Translations under genes and position numbers: made by a program
DNA from: Planctomyces sp. SH-PL62
GTDB lineage: Bacteria; Planctomycetota; Planctomycetia; Planctomycetales; Planctomycetaceae
NCBI GenBank assembly: GCA_945893045.1
Contig: CAMDEA010000024.1
Coordinates: forward strand, 1-64,000
Length of the DNA stretch: 64,000 bases
Direction: 5' to 3'
Notes under the pieces: generated by a model
Database searches by the model: none
What the model was told of the DNA's origin: nothing
The model's input: the letters and a program-made list of their open reading frames with translations, nothing else
Shown: positions 32,805 to 41,565 of the stretch, in pieces
Layout of the letters: each line of letters starts with the position of its first letter
Numbering within the stretch: position 1 is the first letter of the stretch

Positions 32805-34364
32805 TCACATCACGTCCGGGAGCTCATCCATCGTGGGCAAGTCATCGACGTCTTTGGCCGTGGGTGGCGGCGCGGGTCTTTGGCCTGGTCTCACGACTGA
32901 TCCGGCCGAAGGGCGTGCCGCAACTGGTGCCGCTGGTGGAGCAGGCACAGGAACAGGCTGAGGCTGGGTCGGTTGATTCATGGTTGCCGGCATCTGCGGT
33001 GGGGTTCCAGGCATGGCCGGCATTGGCATTCCTGGTTGCGGCATCATGGCGGCGGGCTGCATTGGCATTTGCATGGGAGACATTCCGGGCATTGGCCCCC
33101 CTGCCCCATAGCCTGGCATTTGCTGAGGCATTCCGGGATAGCCCGGCATCGGCGCGTATTGACCCGGCATCATGGGCATCTGACCGAAGGGCATCTGGGG
33201 CGCGAAGCCGGGCATCATCTGCGGCATCATTTGTGGCATGGGCATGGGCATGGGCATCGGCGGTTGAGCCGGTCGCGGGGCCGCGACGGGTTGCGGCTTC
33301 GCCGCGGCAGGTTTCGGCGGCTCTGGTGTGGCGGCCTTCGGTTGTGGCGGCGCGTTGGCGGCCGGGAGTGTCTTGGCAAATTCCGGATCGACCTTGGCTT
33401 TCTCGGATCGTGTGTGATCGGTGCGGCTATCGAGACGTTTGCCGAGGGTCTGTACGCCTTCGTTGGCTTTGGCTTCGGCAAGTTTCAGGTCGCGGAGCTT
33501 TTCGGGGTCTTCTTTGAAGGGCTGCACGTTGCGGAACTCGGACATGACCTCCTGCATGTTCTTCTGCCGGTTGCCGGGCTTCTTCGCGATCATCCGCAGC
33601 ACCATGCGATCCATTTCGGGCGTGACGTTTTTGTTGAAATCCGAAGGCGGTGGCGGTGCTTCGGTGAGGTGCTTCATCAGCAGGTTTCTGGGAGTGCTCC
33701 CCTTAAACGGAAACGTGCCAGTGAGGCATTCGTAAATCGTGATCCCAAAGCTGTAGATGTCAGTCTGTGGCGACGACGCCTCTTTCTTGATGGTTTCCGG
33801 GGCGATGTAGCTCAGCGTGCCGCCGATTTCCTTCTTGCCTCCGAACATCTTTCCCAACGCGCCTTTGATTCTTTCGGACAGCGAGAAGTCGATGAGTCGT
33901 ACCTCGGACGAACGGTTCATCAAGATGTTGTCTGGCTTGACGTCGAGATGCACCCAACCCTTCTCGTGCATGTGGAGCAGCGCTTGGCTGGTGCAGTCGA
34001 TCATCTTCCGCATCCGTGATTGCAGGCCAACCATGTCGTTCAACAGATAGGATTTGATGTTGAGCGCTTTGAAGAGTTCCAGGATCAGATAGACGTTGGT
34101 CTTGCGATGCACCGTCGCGACCCACTTGATGATGTTTGGGTGGTCCAACGATTGAGCAACTTTGCCTTCATATTTCAAAATCTGGACCTGTTCGGGGTCC
34201 AGCATCGCTTCGGGCAGCAGCAGTTTCATGGCGAAGCGGTTGGTGGTGTTCTCTTCCTGGACCTCTAAGACCATCGCGTGCTTGCCCATCGCGATCGTCC
34301 CCATTTTGACATAGTGGTCGATCTTGTTGTCTTCGGCGGCGGGTGTTTTTTCTTTGTCGGCCAC
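32805..34364 (-). CDS. Ser/Thr protein kinase with long Pro/Met-rich C-terminal tail
   Basis: A 519-residue protein. Residues about 15-285 form a kinase domain: ATP-binding Lys in FAMKLLLPE, catalytic loop WVHLDVKPDNILMN (HLD for HRD), LIDFSLSERI in place of DFG, and YIAPETI. The Gly of DFG is Ser, and the glycine-rich loop is weak (GTIAMGKHAMVLEV). A short charged segment is followed by about 190 residues dominated by Pro and Met (repeats such as PMPMPMPMPQMMPQMMPG, GMPMPAMPG), presumably disordered. The end is acidic (DVDDLPTMDELPDVM). No membrane helix is seen. The GTG start at 34364 has GGAG nine bases upstream; other starts up to 34391 are possible. Confidence 0.85.
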   Translation of the reverse strand: MADKEKTPAAEDNKIDHYVKMGTIAMGKHAMVLEVQEENTTNRFAMKLLLPEAMLDPEQVQILKYEGKVAQSLDHPNIIKWVATVHRKTNVYLILELFKALNIKSYLLNDMVGLQSRMRKMIDCTSQALLHMHEKGWVHLDVKPDNILMNRSSEVRLIDFSLSERIKGALGKMFGGKKEIGGTLSYIAPETIKKEASSPQTDIYSFGITIYECLTGTFPFKGSTPRNLLMKHLTEAPPPPSDFNKNVTPEMDRMVLRMIAKKPGNRQKNMQEVMSEFRNVQPFKEDPEKLRDLKLAEAKANEGVQTLGKRLDSRTDHTRSEKAKVDPEFAKTLPAANAPPQPKAATPEPPKPAAAKPQPVAAPRPAQPPMPMPMPMPQMMPQMMPGFAPQMPFGQMPMMPGQYAPMPGYPGMPQQMPGYGAGGPMPGMSPMQMPMQPAAMMPQPGMPMPAMPGTPPQMPATMNQPTQPQPVPVPAPPAAPVAARPSAGSVVRPGQRPAPPPTAKDVDDLPTMDELPDVM

Positions 34365-34519
34365 GATGAGCATCTCCAGTCTGGTCAGCACGGGTCGGGT
34401 GATCGGCGACGGCCCTCAGCCCAGTGGTGGACAAGGTATGGTTGCCCCTTCCATAGCCGCAAGCTGGCAGCTTGTGGCTCGTGTGGTCAACCGCAACAAT
34501 CCGCCCCCAAATAAATCGG

Positions 34520-34572
34520 GCAGGCCGTTCGCCTGCTGGGCCTTCTCGACATCACAGGCGAGCCGCCTGTGC
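34520..34572. repeat. Small diverged hairpin pair
   Basis: Two short stems, GCAGGCCGTTCGCCTGC (34520-34536) and CACAGGCGAGCCGCCTGTG (34552-34570), face each other in the divergent gap before the redoxin-like gene. They may be the eroded arms of one element. Confidence 0.4.
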
Positions 34573-34592
34573 TACGAACTCAGGAGTTCGCT

Positions 34593-35969
34593 GTGCTTGC
34601 CATCAGCCAAGTCTTGCTCGTCACCGCGTTGTTGTCTTCGGGAGCCGATCCGCTCGGCAATGCACCAGGTTTGGAACTGCGATACAGCGGAACGCTGTCG
34701 CGAGTCACTCGCGGTTCGGTCGAGCAACCGCTGAAGAAATTCACGGTCTTGGCGGTCGCCTCACGACAGGCGGAGGGGACGAAGCTGACGTATCTCACCG
34801 ACGAGCGCGGCGGCGGAACTTGGGCGTGGCCGGAACGGTTTGGAACCGTTGAACTCAACGACAAGTTGAAGGCGGCGCAAGACGCGGCGATCCGACTGCT
34901 CGCCGAGCACGAAGGGCATCTCTATCCGATCCCGCTGCGGCAGCCGTTCTTCGAGTATGCCGACAAGCTCAAGGTGCTCGACACGGATGATGGCGAAGAC
35001 ACTTGGGAAGCAGGTTCGTTCTCGTACGAGGTGGCCGAAGGCGCTAAGAAGATCAAGGATCGCGATTGTCACCTGATTCGCGTCTCGACCAACAACGGAC
35101 GCAAGCAAAAACTGTGGGTTTCCAAGCAGGACCACCTGCTGCTGGTTGCGGCCGAGCAACAAGTCTTCATGGGCCGCGGCGACGAATTCCAATTGAAGTT
35201 TGAGTTGGAATCGGCCAAGTCGCTCGACGCCCCTGCCCTGGCCAAGCTGCAAAAGCCCTTTCAAATTCTGGGCGACCTTAAGACGCAGATGAATCGTCCC
35301 GATGGCGAAACGAAACCCGAACTCAGCGAAGCTCAAACCGCCGCCGCCAAGAAGGTCATCGACCAATTGCAAACCGCTGCCGAGGACACGCCGCTGTCCC
35401 CGCTGGCCGCCGTCATCAGCCGCGACGTGAAGTCGCAAACTCAGCGCGCGGACGACGTCGCCAGCGTCTCGAAAAAGTTTGTCGGCCAGCCGGCTCCGGC
35501 CTTCGAGTTGACGACGATTGAAAAGAAAACGATCAACTCGAAAGACCTCGCCGGCAAGATCGTCGTGCTGCACTTCTGGGACTACGACAGCGACCCGCTC
35601 GTCGAGCCTTATGGCCAAGTCGGCTATCTCGACTTCTTGTCAAACAAGCGCAAGCGATATGGCGTCGAAGTCGTCGGCGTCGCCGTCAACGAATCGTTCG
35701 CCGATCCCGCGAAGACGACCGGCGCATTGCGCTCAGTCCGTAAGCTGCGCGAGTTCATGAATCTCGGCTACCCGATCGCGACCGACGACGGCACGCTCGT
35801 CGCCAAGTTCGGTGACCCGCGCAAGCTCGGCGCAAAACTCCCGCTGTGGGTCGTCATCGACTCGGATGGCAAGATCGCTCACTACAACGTCGGCTTCTAC
35901 GCCATCAAACCAGACGAGGGACTGCGTCCGCTCGACGAAGCCGTGATGAAGCAGATCAAGACCAAGTAG
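34593..35969 (+). CDS. Exported protein with AhpC/TlpA-type redoxin domain lacking its cysteines
   Basis: A 458-residue exported protein. A GTG at 34593 has AGGAG seven bases upstream and gives a signal peptide (VLAISQVLLVTALLSSGA). Residues about 20-290 are a domain I do not recognise (LELRYSGTLSRV, KKIKDRDCHLIRVSTNNGRKQ). Residues about 305-458 are a thioredoxin-fold redoxin domain: GQPAPAFELTTI, LAGKIVVLHFWDYDSDP, VVGVAVNE, GYPIATDDG, LPLWVVIDSDGKIAHYNVG. Where TlpA or peroxiredoxin has the catalytic WCxxC or T-x-x-C, this protein has WDYDSD, so it cannot carry out thiol redox chemistry. It probably acts as a binding or sensing module. Confidence 0.8.
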   Translation: MLAISQVLLVTALLSSGADPLGNAPGLELRYSGTLSRVTRGSVEQPLKKFTVLAVASRQAEGTKLTYLTDERGGGTWAWPERFGTVELNDKLKAAQDAAIRLLAEHEGHLYPIPLRQPFFEYADKLKVLDTDDGEDTWEAGSFSYEVAEGAKKIKDRDCHLIRVSTNNGRKQKLWVSKQDHLLLVAAEQQVFMGRGDEFQLKFELESAKSLDAPALAKLQKPFQILGDLKTQMNRPDGETKPELSEAQTAAAKKVIDQLQTAAEDTPLSPLAAVISRDVKSQTQRADDVASVSKKFVGQPAPAFELTTIEKKTINSKDLAGKIVVLHFWDYDSDPLVEPYGQVGYLDFLSNKRKRYGVEVVGVAVNESFADPAKTTGALRSVRKLREFMNLGYPIATDDGTLVAKFGDPRKLGAKLPLWVVIDSDGKIAHYNVGFYAIKPDEGLRPLDEAVMKQIKTK

Positions 35970-36015
35970 CCTGCGAACCGCTCTCCCTGCCCTTCACCGA
36001 TCGCCGTCGAGCCAG

Positions 36016-36753
36016 CTACTCGCTAATACTGTTGAGATGAAACTTGGTGCTGTGTCCTGACTCGATCATCTCTTGCCGTACGAGTCGATCCTGGGCGTCG
36101 TACCACAGGTCGCCCGCGACACCGCCAGTGATCTGATAGCGAGTGCATTTTTCTTCGCGTTCCGCGATCGTGATTGTTTCGTCGCCCACGAGGTGCAATT
36201 TGGCCTTGAGGTCTTGGCCTTTATCGCATTCGAGCAACCCCAGCGGTTGTAAGCGGCGTTGCGGTTCCGGCAGCTTCCAGTACGAGGTCGTCCAGACGTC
36301 TGGGTTCGCCTTTTGTTCTCGGCCGTTGACACGTACGCGAAGCTGTCCGCTTTCGGTTTCTGCGCTGACCGTGAATCGTTCGCCGTTGTAGTCGGCGGTG
36401 TTCTCCAGCGAATGCAAGCGGCCGCGCTTCCATGTTTCTGAATTGCGAGACGAGTACCGATAGACCGTCAGTCCCAAAATCCTGACCCGCAAGTCTGCTT
36501 CGCGGCGGATCACTTCCGATTCGTCCGCCTCGCGACGAATGGTCAGCGCATATCGACCGCAGGATTTGTCGTCCACAAGGATGGTGAATTCGCGTTTTTG
36601 TTCGCTCGGCTCGTCACCGCGAGATTCGCTGGACAATGTGCTCTGCAAAAAAAAGGCGAGCAGCAACTGTCCTAAAGTAATTTGACCAGAGAGCAGAATC
36701 CGTCGCCGGCGATTTGGGAGCATCCTTGCAACCCTTTGCAGCATTGAGAGCAC
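36016..36753 (-). CDS. Exported hypothetical protein (DUF6134-like)
   Basis: A 245-residue protein with an N-terminal hydrophobic leader (LGQLLLAFFLQSTLSSES) after an Arg-rich start, then an all-beta-looking body (FTILVDDKSCGRYALTIRRE, YRYSSRNSETWKRGRLHSLE, NGERFTVSAE, YWKLPEPQRRLQPLG). The pattern resembles the DUF6134 family of planctomycete and proteobacterial exported proteins, but I hold this only weakly. It is transcribed convergently with the redoxin-like gene and divergently from the Ycf46-like gene. The divergent gap (36754-37024) shows no further feature. Confidence 0.65.
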   Translation of the reverse strand: MLSMLQRVARMLPNRRRRILLSGQITLGQLLLAFFLQSTLSSESRGDEPSEQKREFTILVDDKSCGRYALTIRREADESEVIRREADLRVRILGLTVYRYSSRNSETWKRGRLHSLENTADYNGERFTVSAETESGQLRVRVNGREQKANPDVWTTSYWKLPEPQRRLQPLGLLECDKGQDLKAKLHLVGDETITIAEREEKCTRYQITGGVAGDLWYDAQDRLVRQEMIESGHSTKFHLNSISE

Positions 36754-37024
36754 ACGTCATGCACGCGAGGAATGTACTTCAACTTCTCCGGTCGAACCAA
36801 GCGGAGTTTTCGGACCAGCGAGGATCGGTTGAAGGGAATGCGGTCTTGTGTCGAACCAGCTCCTGGCGATCAATCAATTCTGTATCGTGACATGAGCACG
36901 ATCCGCGGCGATTTGTCAGTCGCTTGCGGAGGCTGGCGTGAGTCTGTTTCATGGCACTCGTAGGAGAATCGGCGTCGCCTCAATGGACGCTCCCTGAAAC
37001 CTAACTTGATGACCGTCGCTCGCA

Positions 37025-39127
37025 ATGGCTACTTCAGACACGCTTGCTCAACTCAAGTCGCGCATCCTGTCGCACTTCTCGATGATGTTTCTCTCGACGT
37101 GGGAGGAAGAACGTTGGGAGGCGGAGCTGGCAGCGCTGGCGACCGAAATGAACCGCGGGTTGGTGACCTGGACGGTGACTCGCGGGGCCGAAGGGGTCGG
37201 GAGTCTGTTTCAGGCCGCGACACTCGAAGCTTCGAGCGCTTCCAACGATGACGGCGGCCTGAAACAGACTCCCGACCCCTTAGCGATTGCGGCGAAGTTC
37301 TTGGCGCAAGTGCCTGACTTCCCGAACGGGCAGCTCTTCTTGGTCAAAGATTTTCGGCCGTACTTGTCCGATCCGCAGATCGTCCGGCAACTGCGTGATC
37401 TCGCGCCGGTGTTGATCGAGCAAAGCAAGACGTTGCTCTTCATGGGACCGGATACCGACATCCCCATCGAACTGCTCCGGGATGCGTTGAAGTTTGACTT
37501 GCCGCTGCCGGGTCTCGACGAATTGCACACCGAGTTGAAATTGGTGCTGGCGTCGGAGAGCGCGAACCGCCCTGCCCCGCTGACGGTCACGACGGAACAG
37601 GAAGAGCGGCTCGTCCGCACGATGCTGGGACTGACGTCGGCTCAGGCGCGGAAGTCGTTCCAGCGCGCGTTCCTCGGCCGCTGTGAGATCGACGAAGAGG
37701 TTTACGCGCAGCTCATCGGTGAGAAGAAAGTGATGATCCAAGGCTCGGAGATGCTCGAATTCCAAGAGCTGACCGAGGGGGTCAAAGACATCGGCGGACT
37801 CGACGCCTTGAAGGATTGGGTCTCGAAGCGCTCGTTGGCGTTCAGCGAGACCGCTCGGAAGCAAGGCATCCCGGCACCGAAGGGCGTGTTGCTGTTGGGC
37901 GTGCAAGGTTGCGGCAAGAGCCTCACGGCGCGAGCGATCGCGCGACTGCTGGCGTTTCCGCTCGTGCGATTGGATGTCGCGACGTTGCTCAGCGGAGACA
38001 AAGGGCAGTCCGAGAAAAACATGCGCGACGTGCTGGCCTTGATGGAGATGATTGCTCCCGCCGTGTTGTGGCTGGACGAAATCGAAAAAGGTTTCGCCGG
38101 TGCGAACGGCGAGGCGGGGTCGGACTCAACGATGGTCCGCATCATGGGCCGCTTCCTGACCTGGATGCAGGAGAACCCGGCCCCCGTGTTCGTCGTCGCG
38201 ACGGCCAACAGCGTCACCGGTCTGCCGCCTGAAATGCTGCGACGCGGACGCTTCGACGAACTCTTCTTCGTCGATCTGCCGAACTATCACGAACGCAAAC
38301 AGATTTTGGAGATCCATCTCCGCAAGCGTCGCTTCACGCCGGAAACGTTCGACATCGCGAAGCTCGCCGAACGGAGCGAAGGCTACAGCGGTGCCGAGTT
38401 GGAGCAGGTCGTGCTGGCCGCGATGGTGGAAACTTACGGCAGCACCGACGGCATCACGCAAGCCTCGATGGAGAAGGCTCGCGAGGAAACGGTACCGCTG
38501 TCGGTCACGATGGAAGAAAAGATCTTCCAGCTTCGCGAATGGGCGAAGGGCCGCTGCCGCCCGGCGACACCCGATAGCCGCGTGCTGCAAATGCTCGAAG
38601 CCGAGCAACGCCAGAAGGCCGCCGACGCCGCCAATGACGAACAAGCTTTCGAGGACAAACCATTCTCATTCGATCCGACCGATCTCGAAGAGGAAGACGT
38701 GGTCGAGCAATGGAAGACGCTCGCGCAGAGCGGCGACCTTCCTCAAGCCTTGCTGGAATACGTCCGCGCGCACGACGGCACGACGATCCCACAACTTCAA
38801 TCCGCCTTCGCGGAATTCACGTCGACGAACGGCGAACAAGGTCTCGCGCTGCGAGCCGATCCGAATCTCATTTTGTGGCTCGGTCTCAGCGCCGAATTCG
38901 CCGGCGAGATTTCCAAACTCATCACCAACAAGCGTCTTTATCTTCGCCTCGCCGAGGCCGACGCATTCGGTGATACAGCCTCGGAGATCAAACTTCCGAA
39001 GCTCACTTCACTGCCCGACAACAAAGTCTCGAAGCCCACTTGGTTGCCAACCTGCCTGACCGATCTCGCTCCCGACGAACCGGATTCTCGCTTGGAGCGA
39101 GTTGCACGCATGATGCTCGCCAAATGA
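37025..39127 (+). CDS. Ycf46-like AAA+ ATPase with in-frame palindromic insert
   Basis: A 700-residue AAA+ ATPase. The N-terminal half (about 1-245) has the Ycf46-type degenerate ATPase-like fold ([36 protein letters not shown]). The AAA core follows: [20 protein letters not shown] (Walker A, about 288), [13 protein letters not shown] (Walker B, about 345), [21 protein letters not shown] (sensor 1 and arginine finger, about 395). A C-terminal extension of about 190 residues is acidic and helical. Ycf46 homologs are linked to CO2 use in cyanobacteria. Residues about 55-86 ([10 protein letters not shown]...[10 protein letters not shown]) are encoded by a perfect family E hairpin. Confidence 0.87.
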   Translation: MATSDTLAQLKSRILSHFSMMFLSTWEEERWEAELAALATEMNRGLVTWTVTRGAEGVGSLFQAATLEASSASNDDGGLKQTPDPLAIAAKFLAQVPDFPNGQLFLVKDFRPYLSDPQIVRQLRDLAPVLIEQSKTLLFMGPDTDIPIELLRDALKFDLPLPGLDELHTELKLVLASESANRPAPLTVTTEQEERLVRTMLGLTSAQARKSFQRAFLGRCEIDEEVYAQLIGEKKVMIQGSEMLEFQELTEGVKDIGGLDALKDWVSKRSLAFSETARKQGIPAPKGVLLLGVQGCGKSLTARAIARLLAFPLVRLDVATLLSGDKGQSEKNMRDVLALMEMIAPAVLWLDEIEKGFAGANGEAGSDSTMVRIMGRFLTWMQENPAPVFVVATANSVTGLPPEMLRRGRFDELFFVDLPNYHERKQILEIHLRKRRFTPETFDIAKLAERSEGYSGAELEQVVLAAMVETYGSTDGITQASMEKAREETVPLSVTMEEKIFQLREWAKGRCRPATPDSRVLQMLEAEQRQKAADAANDEQAFEDKPFSFDPTDLEEEDVVEQWKTLAQSGDLPQALLEYVRAHDGTTIPQLQSAFAEFTSTNGEQGLALRADPNLILWLGLSAEFAGEISKLITNKRLYLRLAEADAFGDTASEIKLPKLTSLPDNKVSKPTWLPTCLTDLAPDEPDSRLERVARMMLAK
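37191..37281. repeat. Inverted-repeat element, family E, inside Ycf46-like gene
   Basis: Perfect 28-bp arms (37191-37218 and 37254-37281) with a 35-bp loop, in frame. The inner arm (CAGGCCGC) is close to that of the metallophosphoesterase copy. Confidence 0.95.
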
Positions 39128-39213
39128 ATTGTCCGATTGTTGCTCGATTGAACCAGCCATAGACTTCTTTGATAGTGAAAGTCGTTGTTGTTGAGTCAAG
39201 TTTTCGCGAGCGA

Positions 39214-39313
39214 GGGGTCGGGTGTTCGGTTTTTCGAAATTGGCGGGAACGATGCGTGATTCGCTCACCACGTTTGATGCCCGCCAATTTCGAAAAACCG
39301 AACACCCGACCCC
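39214..39313. repeat. Inverted-repeat element, family E variant
   Basis: Perfect 34-bp arms (39214-39247 and 39280-39313), the longest uninterrupted stem in the window, between the Ycf46-like gene and the next start. Only the first nine outer bases (GGGGTCGGG) are shared with the other family E copies. Confidence 0.95.
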
Positions 39314-39331
39314 GGTTTAATGGGATGAGCT

Positions 39332-40162
39332 GTGTCGAACTGGCTGCCGCTCCCCTGCCCTGTTCGTTGGTGTGCGCTGTCGGCCGCGGTGTGGCTGCTG
39401 TGCGTTTCTCAATTGCCCGCACAGACAAAGCCGACAACAACAAACGCTCTTTCCAAATCGGAGACTCACCAGCCGATCCCGCGTGACGGAATAACTCCAG
39501 AGTTACTGCGGCTGATTGACCGCGGCAAGGTCGAGGTCGTTTACGACTCCGATCCGGAGTTCGTTCGAGCATCGCGCGGTTGGGCGGACTTCCACGTTCA
39601 GATTCGGTCTTCGTTCAAGTACGACCTGAAGAAGACACGCCAGAACGGACGTTGGAACGTGACGCTCGACATCACCAAGCTGGAGCCGAAGATTGAGTTG
39701 ACGCATCTCATTCGTCTGCCGAGCACGTTCAAGTCGCCCGATGTCTGGAGTAGTCGAGTCCTGCGGCACGAGTTTGACCACATCGCCGTCAGCCTCGACC
39801 CGCGCGCAATGCTTTTGCTCAGACACTTGCTCGTTCATTTGCCGGAGATCGAGCGGACGTTGGAACCCAAAGAGACGCCGACGAACGACGTGCTCAACAA
39901 GCTGGTGGATGAGGAAGTTGTCAAACGCCGCCAAGCGGTTGTGGAGTTGATGAAGCAGAACAATCAGCAGCTCGACAAGCTCGGCGCTCACGGAGCCGAG
40001 TTGGTGCCCAACCGCGCGACCTTCTTCACGCAGCTCTACACGAAAGAAAATCTCGCCGAGATGAAGTTCCCCTTCATCGAACAGGTGCTCGATCTGCTGG
40101 AGACGGCGGAGTACCGACAGGCCGAGTCACCGTTTCTGGCTCGCGATCCCGCCGCCGACTGA
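39332..40162 (+). CDS. Exported protein with HExxH metalloprotease-like motif
   Basis: A 276-residue exported protein starting at a GTG with GGGA eight bases upstream. The signal peptide is CALSAAVWLLCVSQLPAQ. The central region contains VLRHEFDHIAVSLDPRAMLL, an HExxH zinc-peptidase motif (about residue 148) followed by helices. The family resembles the DUF922-type putative secreted proteases, but the downstream third ligand cannot be fixed by eye. The C-terminal part is helical and charged. The start codon lies 18 bp after a 34-bp-armed hairpin. Confidence 0.7.
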   Translation: MSNWLPLPCPVRWCALSAAVWLLCVSQLPAQTKPTTTNALSKSETHQPIPRDGITPELLRLIDRGKVEVVYDSDPEFVRASRGWADFHVQIRSSFKYDLKKTRQNGRWNVTLDITKLEPKIELTHLIRLPSTFKSPDVWSSRVLRHEFDHIAVSLDPRAMLLLRHLLVHLPEIERTLEPKETPTNDVLNKLVDEEVVKRRQAVVELMKQNNQQLDKLGAHGAELVPNRATFFTQLYTKENLAEMKFPFIEQVLDLLETAEYRQAESPFLARDPAAD

Positions 40163-40175
40163 GCCTCCCAAGCAG

Positions 40176-40386
40176 CCAGGCGAGCGGGGCGGCGTCAGCC
40201 CCCCGGTCCTGCGGTGAATGCACCGGGGGCTGCCCCAGATTATTCATGGCCGCGATGTAGCCCGAAGCGTCAGCGAGGGAGTCAGCACACACTCCCTCGC
40301 TGACGCTTCGGGTTACATCGCAGCACGCTGCTCCCCCCAATGAGTAGGCCATGAATACTCTCGGCTGACGCCGCCCCGCTCGCCAG
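40176..40386. repeat. Family C element split by nested insertions
   Basis: The left arm and loop (40176-40232) and the right arm (40363-40386) are those of a family C hairpin, separated by 130 bp. The interruption is bordered by GGCTG on both sides (40228-40232 and 40363-40367). Inside it, TATTCATGGCC (40240-40250) pairs with GGCCATGAATA (40348-40358), and inside that lies a family K hairpin. The element ends 1 bp before the start codon of the diguanylate cyclase. Confidence 0.85.
40253..40320. repeat. Inverted-repeat element, family K, nested
   Basis: 30-bp arms with one mismatch (40253-40282 and 40291-40320, core CGAAGCGTCAGCGAGGGAGT) with an 8-bp loop, the innermost of three nested palindromes. 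Confidence 0.92.
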
Positions 40387-40387
40387 T

Positions 40388-41488
40388 ATGACTGACGAAT
40401 GGCCGCATGACGTCGAACTCCGAGGACACCGGGAATTCCGTTTGACTGCTCGGATTCGCGAACTAAGGTTGCGGAGCTATCTCTGGACTCCCTCGTTCTG
40501 GCTGCCTTGGAAGACGGTGATCATGGTCGGTTTAGCGTTCGTCATTGCTGCGTTGAGTGCCGCGATCGGCTACATGGCCGCGGTGGTGTTCAATCACCGG
40601 CAAATGTCCGCCGAACGCGAGGACCACAAGCTCAGCCAGGAACTGGATCGCAAAGAACTGACCGAGTTCATGCTCAACGTCCAAGGCATCGCCTCCAATG
40701 TCGATGAAAAGGTCGATCAGCACTCGCTGAGTTTGACGGCCATCAATATCAATATGGCTGAGACTCTGCCGACCGATCCCAAAGCGGTGTTGCAAGCGGT
40801 CAAGCAGCTCGTGGAAGCCAACGCGCAGTTGCATGGCGAACTGACCGACGCGCAGGTCCGGATGGACGTCAAGCAACATCAGCTTGAGTCGTACATGGCG
40901 GAGGCTCGGACGGACACGCTGACCGGTGTCTCGAATCGCCGCGCGTTTGACGAGCAGATCCACCGTCTGTTCGCGATCCACGAGCGGCGGCCCACCGATC
41001 TCTGCCTGCTGATGGCGGATATCGATCACTTCAAGCTCTTCAACGATTACCACGGTCATCAAGTCGGCGACATCATGCTGCAGCGCGTCGCGGAGGCGTT
41101 CGAGCTGGCCACGCGCTCGACCGACATCGTCTGCCGATACGGCGGCGAAGAGTTCTCGATTCTACTGCCGCGCACCAAGCTGGCGGATGCGCTCCGCGTC
41201 GCCGAACGTGCTCGCGCGGCGATTGAAGTTCTAAGCTGCGACATCGGCGATATCGAACTGCATGTGACCACCAGTTTGGGTGCCGTCGAGTTGCGGCCGG
41301 GAGAAGGCATCGCCGATTTCGTCAAACGTGGCGATCAAGCTCTGTACGCAGCCAAGCAGGCCGGCCGCAACTGCGTGTGGCACGAACCAAGCCGAGCGGG
41401 CCAGAAACTCGATCAGGTCATGTCCGCCGTGGCCGACGTTGCCAGCGTCGGTTCGGACGCTGGCAGCATCCGCCACGAATGCGCTTGA
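40388..41488 (+). CDS. Membrane-bound GGDEF diguanylate cyclase
   Basis: A 366-residue protein: a short cytoplasmic N-terminus, one transmembrane helix (VIMVGLAFVIAALSAAIGYMAAVVF, about 40-65), a charged coiled-coil linker, and a C-terminal GGDEF domain from about 180. The active site is RYGGEEFSILLPR (GGEEF, about residue 253), and an I-site RSTD lies exactly five residues before it, so product feedback by c-di-GMP is expected. DTLTGVSNRRAFDE and DIDHFKLFNDYHGH are intact. It should make c-di-GMP from two GTP at the membrane. The ATG is 1 bp downstream of a hairpin element and has no Shine-Dalgarno sequence outside it. Confidence 0.92.
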   Translation: MTDEWPHDVELRGHREFRLTARIRELRLRSYLWTPSFWLPWKTVIMVGLAFVIAALSAAIGYMAAVVFNHRQMSAEREDHKLSQELDRKELTEFMLNVQGIASNVDEKVDQHSLSLTAININMAETLPTDPKAVLQAVKQLVEANAQLHGELTDAQVRMDVKQHQLESYMAEARTDTLTGVSNRRAFDEQIHRLFAIHERRPTDLCLLMADIDHFKLFNDYHGHQVGDIMLQRVAEAFELATRSTDIVCRYGGEEFSILLPRTKLADALRVAERARAAIEVLSCDIGDIELHVTTSLGAVELRPGEGIADFVKRGDQALYAAKQAGRNCVWHEPSRAGQKLDQVMSAVADVASVGSDAGSIRHECA

Positions 41489-41565
41489 GGTCTGGCCCTC
41501 ACGGCGGCAACATGCTGCGGTTGATCGAGCACGATCCCGCCGCCCCTTCCCGCCGAGATTCGTTC

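Noticed and set aside
36772-36963. 63-codon plus-strand frame in the gap before the Ycf46-like gene
   Set aside because: No ribosome-binding site, no recognisable features, and composition of an untranslated divergent promoter region.
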